A stretch of 64,000 bases of DNA from Aquila chrysaetos chrysaetos (Eukaryota > Chordata > Aves > Accipitriformes > Accipitridae), in NCBI RefSeq assembly GCF_900496995.4, contig NC_044004.1, positions 1,736,001 through 1,800,000 on the forward strand, read 5' to 3'. The number at the start of each line of letters is the position of its first letter. Within the stretch, counting starts at the first letter, position 1. The notes under the pieces are model-generated. The model was not told where the DNA came from. It did no database searches and saw only the letters and a list, made by a program, of their open reading frames with translations. The position numbers and the translations under genes are program-made. Positions 49,201-56,389 of this stretch are shown in pieces.

Positions 49201-49543
49201 TTTTTTTGGGGGGTTTTGTTTTTTTGGTTTGGTGGGTTTGGGGTTGGTTTTTTTTTTTTTTTTTTTTTAGAGCAGTCTGCAAATAACATTCCCTTTTCAC
49301 CTACTTCAGGCTACTCAGGGTTGTATAGACTTTCATCTCTTCCCCTTCAGTCATGGCTGGTGAATGCTGTGAAGAGTCCTGATTTATTCAGCTGTTTATT
49401 GTAGAAAACACTTTCTGTGTCTTCCACTATCTTCATGCTTAGTGTTTTTGATTTTTAGAGGAATAATACTCATCTCTGTCGCTTTGTTTTTCTTTCAGAA
49501 AATCACCAACCGTGTCTTAGGGAGGAAGGTGCCTTGGAACTGA
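1114..49543 (+). CDS. ALMS1: ALMS1, C-terminal two thirds (16 coding exons; 5' exons lie before the window)
   Basis: ALMS1 is a very large centrosome and basal-body protein found at the proximal ends of centrioles, needed for cilium maintenance and centrosome cohesion; its loss in humans causes Alström syndrome. The coding sequence joins 1114-1231, 2549-4754, 8064-8223, 11017-12252, 12895-13022, 21166-22924, 24083-24208, 25942-26112, 29967-31147, 34437-34545, 35799-36053, 37763-38007, 39120-39303, 39484-39547, 43790-43889 and 49499-49543. All junctions are GT-AG and the phases agree at every intron, giving 8,087 nt: 2 nt of a split codon plus 2,694 codons and a stop. The identity rests on the ALMS motif in the last 130 residues ([38 protein letters not shown]) and on segments such as [22 protein letters not shown] and [12 protein letters not shown]. 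Most of the protein is Ser/Thr-rich and low in obvious domains, as in the family. No frameshift or internal stop was found. Confidence 0.95.
1232..2548 (+). other. ALMS1 intron (1,317 bp)
   Basis: AT-rich intron containing a fragment of an ERV LTR at 1757-1908. It ends in a good pyrimidine tract, TTTTCTTGCCTCTTATAG. Nothing else was recognised. Confidence 0.8.
1757..1908 (+). mobile_element. ERVL-type LTR fragment (5' end of the LTR)
   Basis: This stretch is nearly the reverse complement of 37530-37678, the end of the solo LTR in a later intron. It begins with TGTGCTTG, the TG of an LTR 5' end, and similarity stops abruptly after about 150 bp. It is in the opposite orientation to the later copy, that is, its LTR sense strand is +. 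No target duplication was found, consistent with truncation. The pairwise differences suggest that it is an older or more diverged copy. Confidence 0.75.
2549..4754 (+). CDS. ALMS1: ALMS1 window exon 2, the large central exon
   Basis: Acceptor CTTATAG before 2549 and donor CCCA/GTAAGT after 4754; 2,206 nt, opening with one base of a split Arg codon followed by [13 protein letters not shown] and ending in phase 0 after ERIP. The first ATG of the open frame, at 2490, lies in the intron and is not a start. The product is Ser-, Glu- and Thr-rich with charged stretches ([17 protein letters not shown] about 210 residues in) and a segment [17 protein letters not shown] about 470 residues in. This exon corresponds to the giant ALMS1 exon 8 of mammals, which carries many 47-residue tandem repeats. 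No such repeats are visible here and the exon is about one third of the human size. Confidence 0.93.
4755..8063 (+). other. ALMS1 intron (3,309 bp)
   Basis: Contains a C10T12 run at about 5041-5062, T-rich tracts at 6351-6375, a short TA repeat at about 6779-6792 and a CR1 3' tail at 6513-6578. No gene was recognised. Confidence 0.8.
6513..6578 (+). repeat. CR1 LINE 3' tail
   Basis: Ends with the characteristic CR1 wording, a GGAACTAGATAATCTTCAAG segment, then CCCTTCCAACCC and two copies of ATTCTATG at the very 3' end. Only the last 60-70 bp of the element is recognisable. Confidence 0.8.
8064..8223 (+). CDS. ALMS1: ALMS1 window exon 3
   Basis: Acceptor TTCTTCTTTTGCCAG before 8064 and donor CAAG/GTATGG after 8223; 160 nt, phase 0 in and phase 1 out. 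It encodes [19 protein letters not shown], then [19 protein letters not shown], a well-conserved ALMS1 segment. The Met at its first codon is internal, not a start. Confidence 0.95.
8502..9647 (-). mobile_element. Solo LTR of an avian ERVL-like endogenous retrovirus
   Basis: Read on the - strand it begins TGTATTG at 9647 and ends CCACCACA at 8502, so it has TG...CA ends. It is flanked by TAGTT (8497-8501) and TGGTT (9648-9652), a 5-bp target duplication with one mismatch. On the LTR strand there is a TATA-like TATTTAAGAAGG near 9460 and an AATAAATTAA polyadenylation signal near 8690. The middle, roughly 8895-9330, is GC-rich and made of a degenerate repeat with GCTCCAGCGTGGG and GGGCTGCAG units. 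No gag, pol or env sequence is present. It starts 278 bp after the donor of the preceding ALMS1 exon and is antisense to the gene. Confidence 0.85.
8889..9398 (-). other. 169-codon open frame inside the LTR minisatellite
   Basis: On the LTR sense strand an open frame runs across the repeat array. Near its C-terminus three copies of a 15-residue unit follow one another: [30 protein letters not shown] and a diverged [15 protein letters not shown]. The frame may only reflect a 45-bp repeat period, which keeps one frame open. It matches no retroviral structural protein that I know. It is recorded as an open frame, not as a gene. Confidence 0.35.
11017..12252 (+). CDS. ALMS1: ALMS1 window exon 4
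   Basis: Acceptor GGTTTCTTTGTAG before 11017 and donor CGAG/GTAATA after 12252; 1,236 nt, phase 1 in and phase 1 out. The frame starts with the two bases GT that complete a Gly codon, then [15 protein letters not shown]. The product is Ser-rich with [40 protein letters not shown] and [17 protein letters not shown], the last two likely helical. An extension of the open frame past 12252 is intron and was not included. Confidence 0.94.
12253..12894 (+). other. ALMS1 intron (642 bp)
   Basis: AT-rich intron. No repeat or other feature was recognised. Confidence 0.85.
12895..13022 (+). CDS. ALMS1: ALMS1 window exon 5
   Basis: Acceptor TGTTCTTTGTGTAG before 12895 and donor CAAG/GTACAA after 13022; 128 nt. 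Its frame is not the one beginning at the nearby ATG (12854). Joined in phase it reads [19 protein letters not shown] then [21 protein letters not shown] (given in two pieces), one of the most conserved ALMS1 segments, probably helical. It ends in phase 0. Confidence 0.95.
13822..13935 (+). repeat. Probable degraded CR1 3' tail
   Basis: The wording GGGCAGGGATATAGACTAGA, then GATGAGCTTTCAGTCTCTTACAGCTCTA (quoted loosely, with gaps) resembles the last 60 bp of CR1, which typically reads as a GGACTAGATGATC segment and a TTCCAACTCTA segment. The terminal ATTCTATG repeats are not intact. Confidence 0.4.
17720..17756 (+). repeat. T homopolymer tract
   Basis: About 35 T residues interrupted once by AA. 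It may be the reverse of a retroposed A tail, but no element body was recognised beside it. Confidence 0.8.
20445..20602 (+). repeat. CR1 LINE 3' end
   Basis: Shows the CR1 3' order: a GATCTCCATCCTTGGAGATT segment, GGACAAGGCCCTGAGCAACC, a CCCTACTTTGAGCGAGAGG segment, and AGAGGTCTCTTCCAACCTCA before a degraded TCTGTGAT tail. Confidence 0.82.
21166..22924 (+). CDS. ALMS1: ALMS1 window exon 6
   Basis: Acceptor CTATATTTTTCAG before 21166 and donor GGTG/GTGAGC after 22924; 1,759 nt, phase 0 in and phase 1 out. A donor three bases earlier (GTGGTG) would also keep phase but fits the consensus less well. The exon reads [20 protein letters not shown], later [37 protein letters not shown] and [20 protein letters not shown], all recognisable ALMS1 segments. 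The ATG-like start upstream at 21001 is intronic. Confidence 0.94.
22925..24082 (+). other. ALMS1 intron (1,158 bp)
   Basis: AT-rich with a T-rich tract at about 23755-23786. The acceptor is CTTCCACCCCCCACAG. Nothing else was recognised. Confidence 0.8.
24083..24208 (+). CDS. ALMS1: ALMS1 window exon 7
   Basis: Acceptor CACCCCCCACAG before 24083 and donor TCAG/GTACTT after 24208; 126 nt, phase 1 in and out. With the preceding G it reads [20 protein letters not shown] and ends SVESSHSG. It lies in no ATG-started frame of note; the match to the conserved ALMS1 [12 protein letters not shown] segment and the phase agreement support it. Confidence 0.93.
24209..25941 (+). other. ALMS1 intron (1,733 bp)
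   Basis: AT-rich intron in which no repeat family or exon was recognised. Confidence 0.8.
25942..26112 (+). CDS. ALMS1: ALMS1 window exon 8
   Basis: Acceptor CTCTTTCTCTGCAG before 25942 and donor CCAG/GTAGTT after 26112; 171 nt, phase 1 in and out. It reads [38 protein letters not shown] and ends LEASPG. The first half keeps the ALMS1 pattern while the second half is less conserved. Confidence 0.92.
26113..29966 (+). other. ALMS1 intron (3,854 bp)
   Basis: Contains a strongly G/T-rich stretch at about 26365-26458 with several runs of three or more G. The remainder is AT-rich and shows no recognised element. Confidence 0.75.
29967..31147 (+). CDS. ALMS1: ALMS1 window exon 9
   Basis: Acceptor TTTTCTTCTCTTCTAG before 29967 and donor CCAG/GTATGT after 31147; 1,181 nt, phase 1 in and phase 0 out. 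It reads [77 protein letters not shown] and [20 protein letters not shown]. The [16 protein letters not shown] stretch is amphipathic and likely helical. [19 protein letters not shown] is a run with alternating TQTE units. The frame before 29967 and after 31147 is intronic. Confidence 0.95.
31148..34436 (+). other. ALMS1 intron (3,289 bp)
   Basis: AT-rich. Short TTTG repeats occur at about 32608-32625. No exon or interspersed repeat was recognised. Confidence 0.75.
34437..34545 (+). CDS. ALMS1: ALMS1 window exon 10
   Basis: Acceptor CATGTTTTTTTTCTAG before 34437 and donor GCAG/GTGAGT after 34545; 109 nt, phase 0 in, phase 1 out. It reads [20 protein letters not shown] then [16 protein letters not shown]. 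There is no ATG-started frame covering it, but [12 protein letters not shown]...MLNKGIQAG is a conserved ALMS1 segment. Confidence 0.94.
34546..35798 (+). other. ALMS1 intron (1,253 bp)
   Basis: Carries an 18-base G run at 34818-34835 and a TATA-rich stretch near 35517-35528. Nothing else was recognised. Confidence 0.8.
34818..34835 (+). repeat. G homopolymer run (18 G)
   Basis: Uninterrupted G run, able to form G-quadruplexes on the + strand. Length in the assembly may be unreliable. Confidence 0.9.
35799..36053 (+). CDS. ALMS1: ALMS1 window exon 11
   Basis: Acceptor CGTTTTCAACTACAG before 35799 and donor CAAG/GTCAGT after 36053; 255 nt, phase 1 in and out. It reads [37 protein letters not shown] and ends RSRLHVPQG. 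The [14 protein letters not shown] segment is typical of ALMS1. Confidence 0.94.
36552..36570 (+). repeat. C homopolymer run (about 19 C)
   Basis: Long C run preceded by TTTACT. It could form a G-quadruplex on the - strand. Its exact length may vary with sequencing. Confidence 0.85.
37093..37683 (-). mobile_element. Solo LTR of an avian ERVL-type retrovirus with intact target duplication
   Basis: The LTR spans 37098-37678 (581 bp). Read on the - strand it starts TGTGCTGG and ends CATGACA, giving TG...CA ends. It is flanked by identical GGCAT copies at 37093-37097 and 37679-37683, the 5-bp duplication usual for ERVL integrations. On the - strand there is a CAGCAATAAAAAGCTGG TATA-like region near 37420 and an ATTAAACTGTCTT polyadenylation region near 37230. 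There is no internal retroviral sequence, so it arose by recombination between two LTRs. It is antisense to ALMS1. Confidence 0.92.
37763..38007 (+). CDS. ALMS1: ALMS1 window exon 12
   Basis: Acceptor GTGGTCTTTTAACAG before 37763 and donor GCAG/GTAAAG after 38007; 245 nt, phase 1 in and phase 0 out. It reads [39 protein letters not shown] and ends [11 protein letters not shown]. The ISWF and SWFEP...KPWREPLRE segments are diagnostic of ALMS1, just before the ALMS motif. Confidence 0.95.
38008..39119 (+). other. ALMS1 intron (1,112 bp)
   Basis: Contains an A/C-rich simple repeat with CAAA units at about 38159-38232. No other element was recognised. Confidence 0.8.
39120..39303 (+). CDS. ALMS1: ALMS1 window exon 13, start of the ALMS motif
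   Basis: Acceptor GTGTCATCCCATCTTAG before 39120 and donor AGAG/GTACCT after 39303; 184 nt, phase 0 in, phase 1 out. It encodes [39 protein letters not shown] and [19 protein letters not shown]. This is the first half of the conserved ALMS motif, the part of the family linked to centrosome targeting, with long charged helices. Confidence 0.96.
39304..39483 (+). other. Short ALMS1 intron (180 bp)
   Basis: The shortest intron of the gene in this window, with GTACCT donor and CATTTAG acceptor. It contains nothing else. Confidence 0.9.
39484..39547 (+). CDS. ALMS1: ALMS1 window exon 14
   Basis: Acceptor AAATTTTCCATTTAG before 39484 and donor AACG/GTAAGG after 39547; 64 nt, phase 1 in and phase 2 out. 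It encodes [20 protein letters not shown] plus the start of an Arg codon, a basic part of the ALMS motif. Confidence 0.94.
39548..43789 (+). other. ALMS1 intron (4,242 bp)
   Basis: Contains a long CR1 copy at about 40500-41432. The remainder is AT-rich with no recognised element. Confidence 0.8.
40500..41432 (+). mobile_element. CR1 LINE, 3' part (about 930 bp)
   Basis: The order of CR1 3' landmarks is clear: CATGCCTCAGCAGGTTTGCA with AACTGGGAGGACC near 40520, CTCATGAAGTTCAACA near 40640, ACACGAGTCGGCAACATG near 40810, GAGCACTTGGTGCATGAGG near 41010, GGCTGGGATTGTTTGG near 41045, and CTGCTTTGAGCAGGAGG with CTCTTCCAACCTCAGTTA at the 3' end. A C run at about 40688-40700 interrupts it. The open frames seen across it on both strands are not intact reverse transcriptase; the copy is 5'-truncated and dead. 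It lies in ALMS1 sense orientation. Confidence 0.85.
43790..43889 (+). CDS. ALMS1: ALMS1 window exon 15
   Basis: Acceptor TATTTACACTTAAG before 43790 and donor AGCG/GTAGGT after 43889; 100 nt, phase 2 in, phase 0 out. It encodes [20 protein letters not shown] then [13 protein letters not shown]. This is the most conserved stretch of the ALMS motif, a highly charged helix. Confidence 0.96.
46237..46350 (+). repeat. Probable MIR-like (CORE-SINE) relic
   Basis: The wording AGTGGTGGAGCTGGGCATAG, then CTGACTCCCAGGTCAGTGCT resembles the conserved core of MIR-type SINEs (a segment on the pattern of GCAGAGCTGGGATTAGAAC, then CTCCCAGTCCAGTGCTC). The similarity is by eye and the borders are uncertain. 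Confidence 0.45.
49194..49269 (+). repeat. G/T-rich simple sequence with G-runs, 230 bp before the last exon
   Basis: Alternating runs of G (up to six) and T (up to twenty or so). Four or more G-runs of length three or more fall within about 60 bp, which fits the G-quadruplex pattern on the + (coding) strand. Confidence 0.8.
49499..49543 (+). CDS. ALMS1: ALMS1 window exon 16, last coding exon with stop
   Basis: Acceptor TTTGTTTTTCTTTCAG before 49499; 14 codons and TGA at 49541-49543. It encodes [14 protein letters not shown], matching the conserved ALMS1 C-terminus (human ends in GRKVPWD as I recall). It follows a 5.6-kb intron and is entered in phase 0 after the codon for Ala at 43889. Confidence 0.96.
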   Translation, partial: KITNRVLGRKVPWN

Positions 49544-49726
49544 TAAAGATCCCCTGTTCAAATGAAGGTGTACCGTACTTAGTAAACTTGCAGCATAAAC
49601 GAGATTGTGATGCAAAAAAGATAATGCAGTAAATACTTGTGCAGTGTATGTTTTGGGGTATTCAGTTTTGTTACTTTTGTACTAACATAATCTTGCCATA
49701 TTTGAGAATCAATCACTTGATATTTA

Positions 49727-49732
49727 AATAAA
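49727..49732 (+). terminator. Polyadenylation signal AATAAA (proximal)
   Basis: AATAAA about 185 bp after the ALMS1 stop codon, within TTTAAATAAATGG. It could give a short 3' UTR. Confidence 0.6.
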
Positions 49733-49934
49733 TGGCTGGTTTTTGTAGTGGTATTAATGCACTTCCAAAGTAAACATAGTTTGGAAGTACTTGGTTCATA
49801 ATACATATGTAATTACCTGATTGGAATAGCAGTTTTATATATTTATTTTAAATTGTTTCTAACAATGATTTTTTTATTTCCTATCTCGATGTAGAAAACT
49901 TACTTGTAATGTTTTGTACTGCAAAAAACCCTTA

Positions 49935-49940
49935 AATAAA
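49935..49940 (+). terminator. Polyadenylation signal AATAAA (distal)
   Basis: AATAAATAA about 390 bp after the ALMS1 stop codon. It is followed within 30 bp by the T/G-containing segment GGTTTGTAG, a plausible downstream element. I think it is the main signal. Confidence 0.65.
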
Positions 49941-49955
49941 TAACATCAGATCGGT

Positions 49956-52480
49956 TTGTAGTAACTATTGCAGCAATCATGAAATGCGTCTTCGCTGTAT
50001 GCGTGGGAAATATCTAAAGAAACCGGGCCATAATTGCCTCTTACTCTACCCTGCACAGAACTTAAGAGCTTACAAGGTAACTGTAATGGCTGTTTAAACT
50101 GGACATTATTAGCACTGAAGGAGTGGAGGGGTTGTGACTTCACTGACCTTTCGCTTGGTTTGCTATCTTTCCGTATGACCAGGAAAGTCTAATTAGAGAA
50201 ACTTTTTATGATGTTGGGAATTTTTAAGCCTTGCCTGGGAGAGAGTTCCTTTCAATTCATTAGATGCATTCTGACAGGATACTCGCTTGTACACTTAACC
50301 AGCATCACAGTGACAAAAGATGAAATACAAAGATTGTGGTTCTTGATGGTAGAAGCCTGAAGTCTCAGTTTCATTTTCTTATCACAATTGAGTTCATATA
50401 ATGAATAAACAGGAAAAGATGTCTGAGGAAAACTAAGTGGGTGTGAACAGTGGTTTCATATTTTCCGTGCATAAGGTGTTCATAGCAATTTAGTTCAAGG
50501 AACAGCTGTAATGGTACACCCATTTCTGCAGAGGGTGAGGCACAACTCAGATTTTGACCTCTTGTGTTCACTAAGAATTTCATGGAACTTCTTGTTTCAC
50601 CCCTTGGCTAAGCCATCCAGCGGTGGCTACGGTACAGCTCTGCCAGTTACCCCTGGAATTCATGTTGAGATGTAATGAATCAGATCTTCAAATTATGGGA
50701 AATAATTGAAGGTCAGTAGAACTACACTAAATTACACTAGACAAAGATTTGGCATACTATTTTTCAAACTGTGTCCTGTGCTGGTGGTACCACATGCTGT
50801 TAAAGTAGCTGTTATAGCCTACCCCAGAGTCAAGTGTGAGAATACATCCAGGTGTAAGATTTATACTTTATCTGGAGCATGCAAAAAAACCCAACCACCA
50901 TAAAACCGTGATCTAATATGTCAGAAGGCCATATCTGGCCTCAGAAGTCTGAAGTTAAAGGTGCAGATTAAAAATAATACAGTATCACATGGCTGTGATA
51001 AATCAGCTCAGAAAATGGCTTATATCTTTAGACCTTTCCACTTTTCAAAATCTGGGGTTTTTTTTACCTATTTGCTCCTTCCAGTATCTTGTCCTTGGGA
51101 TCAGTTTGGATGCAAGTTGCTGCTTTGCCTTTTGAAGTGCTCTTTGGGGCTAGAAAGCAGCTTTGTATGTTGTAGAGGCAGAAGGTGCTAAAACTTGCTG
51201 GTACTGAGATTTCTCATGTGATTCTGATACACATATGAATAGACTTTCTCCTTTTGACAAGAAAGTCAGTTGTATTGGAGTCATGACAAGATCTTGCCTC
51301 ACTGAGTGCTCATTTAAAGCCCGTTAGCTTTTTAAATATGCTTTTAAGCTTTCAACTGATGAAAAAGTGAGAGAGCGTAAGGGCCCTGCTGATGCCTCAG
51401 GGGATGCTTGGAAGTTTTCTTACAGTGAGATAACACAGCCCAGGGTTGTTTTTATTTAAATGTCCGTAGTGTGCCTGTGTGTTGCTCCCTAACAAAAGCA
51501 TAGAGGCCAATAATCAAGCACCTTGCGAATCAAAGAAAGGTAGAGTCAGTCCATTTCAACTGGTTGAAGTACCCATCCTCATCTAAGTAGAGAACTACAC
51601 ATTGTAAAACCTTTCAAAACAAAGGAAGAACTGCAGCAAATTTTTTTTTTTATGGTTTACCTCACTTAAAAATGTTCACTAACTACCAAAGTAATCTAAC
51701 AGTCTGATGTGAGTTGCTGGAGTTGCAGCTTGAGAGATTTAGCAGCAAGTAGCTCTAATTCCTCATTTGGTAATAATATTGTAGCGTTTTTCCTTTGTGA
51801 AGGGAGAAGTGTTTGCTTCTGTTAAAAATTTTCTGTTTGGGTACGCTTTGATATATCAGAACGTGTGATCTGAAGATTGTGCTTGGATGTTTTACGCTGG
51901 TCTCGGGCTGCACAAAGAGTTTACACTCTGCTTTCTGGAATACTGTAAAGAAAAATGTTCTCTTTGCACACAGAGGGGGCAGAAAGAAAGTTTTATAGAG
52001 GAACAGTATGAGATTGTTTAACTTTTCTCCCCAGAGGAGGGAGCATCCACAATTCCAGGTGAAATCAGGAGGAGCTGCAACTTCTCAGAACCTCTGAAAA
52101 GGAGGTCCCATGTGGCCAGGTTTAAAGGAGGCAGGTCTCCTCCTCAGTACTCCCAACAGTGTTATCATCCATCCCTCTCTTGATTTCTTCGTGAGGGATG
52201 CTAGTGAAGCTGACTCACAGCCACTCCACTACCATTGCTTGTTGTCATCAGGTCAGATAAAGCTTGTGCTGGGTGAAAAGCATCCAGTGTTTATAGTTCT
52301 ATGGAAGGAGGCTGTTGACATTTGGAGTTGTTGGTTCCAACATGCAAAAATTCTTTCCAAAAACTCAGGAAATCATGCTTGTCTTGTGTTGATTCCAGAG
52401 TGGAGTCATCTCTTCTTAATCCACTGCTACACAAAGACTTTTAGGGTAAGTTCTGCAAATCTTTGGAAGTTTAAAGAGGG

Positions 52481-52517
<37 letters not shown>

Positions 52518-55500
52518 TAACCCTACAGGAGCAGGCTTTTGTTATTAGTTAACCAGAAATGTTCCTTGATCAGCATTTGCCGTGCCCACCCCACACAATG
52601 ACGATTGTGTAGATGCCAAATGCATGTTTGAGTCTCACCAAAAGGCCAGCTATAGTAGCTGCTACCTCAAAAATGGAAAGGGCAGCACAGTTGTCTGTTG
52701 TCTCTCAAAACTGAAAGCAGCTTTGATCATTGCTCATTTGTACCTTGTTCATCATCAGGTAAATATAATGACTGGTTTTTGGCTTTGGTTTGCCTGTAGA
52801 TATGCTGTCTACAAACTGAACTTGAGGTGGGAAGCGTGATGGATGTGTGGGTGAGGTGGACAAGGCAAGGAAAGGGCAGAGAAAAGGGGTGTAAAAAAGC
52901 CACCTTATGTTTTGAAAAGTTCCTTATTTTAAAATAAGAGGCTTGTTTGCCCTCCAGAAGCACCTTCCATTTCCTCTTTCCTGACCATTTCCACTAGTTC
53001 TACCTTTTGTGCTGTAAATTCCATCCGGATGGACTTTTTATAATAACGTGGTAAGTGCTCTGGTTCTTGGTGGATGTTTTTGGAGTCCTTTCTATGGAGA
53101 ACCATTCTCAAGTTGGAGGTCTGCCACATCAGGCAGTGATGGAGCTTGAGTGGATGTTTGGGACACGTTCTCTCATTGCTGGTAACTGGAAAGATCGCCA
53201 TGGAAATGAATGGCAAGGATGATTTAAAAATAGTCGTGTTACCGTACATCTGTCTAGATAGGGCCTGGTCCAGAGTGGTTGACTCCTGGAGGACTGCTGC
53301 TCAGAAGGACTTCTGCTGTCTGCCTCTGTCGGTGGTAAATTTGTTCATGGTTGTGCCTGTAGAAGAGCACAACTGAATGACTTTGAAGAGGAGGAGACTG
53401 AAGAAAGAGATCTGCCCTGTGCAAAAGCAGGTAAGCTAATCGCTTCCGCTTATCCATGAGAGCATCCTGGTTTATAATTCAGTTTTCCTGAAACAATACC
53501 CTAATGAAGAAATTCCTTCCTGGCTGGCTGTTTATTAGTCCAGATCAAACTTTAATCCAGTAATGTAGATCTTAATATATTGCTTCCTTTATGTTGCATT
53601 TATTAGTTGGCCAGCTGGGCGGCTGTACTTCTGTAAAGCTTAAAAGTGTAACATGAAGTCATTGGACATGCTTGTTGTAGGCTTGGGGAAGGAATTCAGC
53701 TGAACTGCTGTAAATGGAAAAGGCACGATTCTTTCACACAAGCAAGGTTTGAAAGTCAAAGTTTTATTAATATTTTTCTCCCTACATCAGCAGATAAACT
53801 GAATTCTCCAGGCCAAATTAGACCGTGCGGGAGGGTGAATGACCTCCGCATGACAAATGAAAGCCATGTTGATTAACACACTGGAAGGCACTCAAATTCC
53901 ACGGTGATGAGGACAGTTGTAAGAGGTCTTGATAGAGAAAGGGTTTTTTTTTAATACAATCTGATTTTATTCATGTACCCCTGTGCTGCAGCCCTGTCGC
54001 TTTCTAGCTTTATCAGAAGCTACTTCAAACTTGTCTTCATGATGCAAAAGAAAGGAGAGACTCCAGCTCATTTTCCCAAAGTTGTGTTGGCTCCTCTACC
54101 CGAGTTCGATTCGGTACGTCCCGTGAATCACTCTGCCGTAGGGGGCTTGCTGCTGGCCTCTGCCAAGTCTCGTTGAGTCATCTGCTGAGTAGCTGGCCCT
54201 GGCCTTCCTCCAGAGGGGGGTAAGTAAGCCTCTCGGACTCTCCGGTTGGATCTGGAGGAGGTAGCACGCCAGCTACGTGCCGTGACCTCCTGAACGCCTG
54301 TGCATGAGGAGTTGAGTTCCTGTGGCATTGTGTGCAGATTGAATAGTCATTTTAATAGGAGATGATGCGAAATTTGGTCGAAGGAGACCTTTATTTTGGC
54401 CTATCAGGGCACAAGTTTTTATGAACGGCATAGAGCTGTTTTACTACATTACAACTGTCCTTGTCCTTCGCAGAAGGACCCGTATCAGGCTAAGAACCAT
54501 GGTGTTTGTGCTGATGAAGCAGTGGTGGAAGATCTGAAGTGCGGGTGCCCAGGATCTTCCTGCGCACACCTCCTATACTTGCGTACTCGATGTGCTGGTT
54601 GCCTCCTTCGTGACTATGAAGAACGAGTGCCTGGGAGGACAGGAGCACCCTTAAAATAGATATCAAGGGTCTCTCCCTGTCTTTAATTCCCTGGTTGTGA
54701 GTGATCCCCCGCCCCTGCTTCACACGTGCTGCTCTTGGCTTACGCCGGGACGCAGAAATCCCCGATCTGAGGCTCAGCTGCCAGGCTGCGTGACCCAGCT
54801 GCAGACCGTGGTCGGGTGCCACAGCTTCTGTGGGCTTTTGTCAGCAGAGATATCAAGTGATCAAGGCTGTAGGCAGGAGGAAGGATGCCTGTTCCTTTGC
54901 ACAAAAAGGCCTTTTATAAGCTGCTCTAGATAACCACCAGCCGTTGCCATCCCCATATCTTTCTCTGTGGCCAACGGCTACGCTCGGGGTCCCTGTGCCG
55001 GTGGGAAGCAGAGAGACTTCTGCCTTCACCTAGCCCCGAGGCTGCGCTACTTTGAGTAGTTTGCACGGGCTGAGAAAGTGGAGGAATGAGGAAACGTGTC
55101 ACGTAACATGTAGTAATGGTGAAGATACGCTGGGATTGATGGGCTGCTGGGGGAAGACCAGCCTCTCGGCTGCCCAGGGTTTCCTCTGGCTTACGGTCCC
55201 TACTCCATCCCAGCGCCTGGCTCACCCCTCTGCGGCAGTCCTGGCCACCACCTGCCCTTTCCTGGAAAGACGTTCGCGGCGCTCTGCAGAGCCTCGTCCC
55301 TCTGGACGTTGCCGATGATGGTTTCCTGATGGCTGAAAGCCCTGTCAGGCATTTGAATCTCTCCTAGTTGTGTGCCAGGCTGCTGATTTACAGCTGCTCT
55401 GCTGAACTTCTCCACCCAGCTGCCTGGATGTGAGAAGGGATGGCAGTGCCCTCTGTTTCTCGCCACAATTCCACAGGTTTATTCTTTGGAGTGCCTTTAT

Positions 55501-56389
55501 TTTTCTGCAGCTTTTGTCCTCTCGTGGAATTGGTGGGACCTGCACAGCCCCACCGTGGTGAGCTTTAGCAGGTCACCATCTTCAAGCTTCAGGAATCCTT
55601 CCTGGTCCTCTGCAGAACACGACCCCAAAAGGGCAGAAGATGCATGGGAGAGCTTGTGAGAACAAGGTATTGCTAAATGGCATTAAGCCACCTGAGAAAC
55701 ACTGCGACCGAGGCTTATGGGGGCTTGAAGGTGCTGCTAAGCTGGGGAAGACTCGCTAACACTGTCCAGATGTTTGCATCTGCCTGTTGCATCCGAGGGC
55801 CCCGTTAACAGGACCTCGACACGCGTTTGAGTGCTGCTGCCAGGGCTGGGCTATTTAGATTTGCCTTTTGTGCTGGGAAACCCCAGAAGAGTCCCCTGTC
55901 CCTTCCTGTTCCAAAATGTCACCTTGGGCAGGCATGCGCAGAGGTCCCCAGAGCATTTCGGGTAAGGGTGTCTTGCAGCTGTCCCCCTTTTTTAAAGTAA
56001 AATCATTCACAATTACTAGTGTTAATCGGTATTATTATTAGGGCTTCGCTAACTATTGACGAATCCTGACTGATGAATGAGGAGAGTTGGCTGACCCCAG
56101 GAAAGGACCCAAAAGGGCTGAAGCAGAGCAGGGAAGGCTCTGTGTGTGTAAGAAGGAAAGCGAGCAGCACCATGTCCCCCACGCTCGCTATGTGGGGCGG
56201 TGAGCTGTGCCACCCCCCCTTTCGATGGGGCTGGATGCTGGCACCCATCTCCTGTTAGGAAAAAAAAACCCAAAACACGTTAATTATAATAACAACTAGG
56301 GATTTTATTGAGGGTCGCAGAGGCGTCTCTGCTCCGTCTCGCCTCGGTGGGATGGATGGGCTTATTTAATTGCCTTTTTTCCCACCCCC
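49956..56389. other. Intergenic region between ALMS1 and the ADAM33-like gene
   Basis: About 6.4 kb with no convincing gene. AT-rich until about 53.9 kb, then richer in GC. It contains a 30-T run at 52485-52514 and an exon-like segment at 53361-53430 that I could not connect to anything. The open frames on both strands here are short, lack family features and are not annotated. Confidence 0.65.
52485..52514 (+). repeat. T homopolymer run (30 T)
   Basis: Uninterrupted run followed by AGATAACCC. It might be the A tail of something inserted on the - strand, but the sequence after it shows no element that I recognise. Confidence 0.85.

Larger units (their letters stand above)
43890..49498 (+). 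other. ALMS1 last intron (5,609 bp)
   Basis: Contains a probable MIR-like SINE relic at 46237-46350, T runs near 45586-45602, 48251-48263 and 49249-49268, a TATGTATGTA stretch near 48546, a TG repeat near 48630, and a strongly G/T-rich stretch at 49194-49269. No exon was supported. Confidence 0.75.
49544..49955 (+). other. ALMS1: ALMS1 3' UTR
   Basis: AT-rich sequence after the TGA with two AATAAA hexamers. The end is placed about 15 bp after the second signal and is approximate. Confidence 0.7.

Noticed and set aside
53973-54176. 67-codon open frame on the + strand after the GC rise
   Set aside because: It shows no similarity that I recognise and no splice context. It could not be distinguished from chance.
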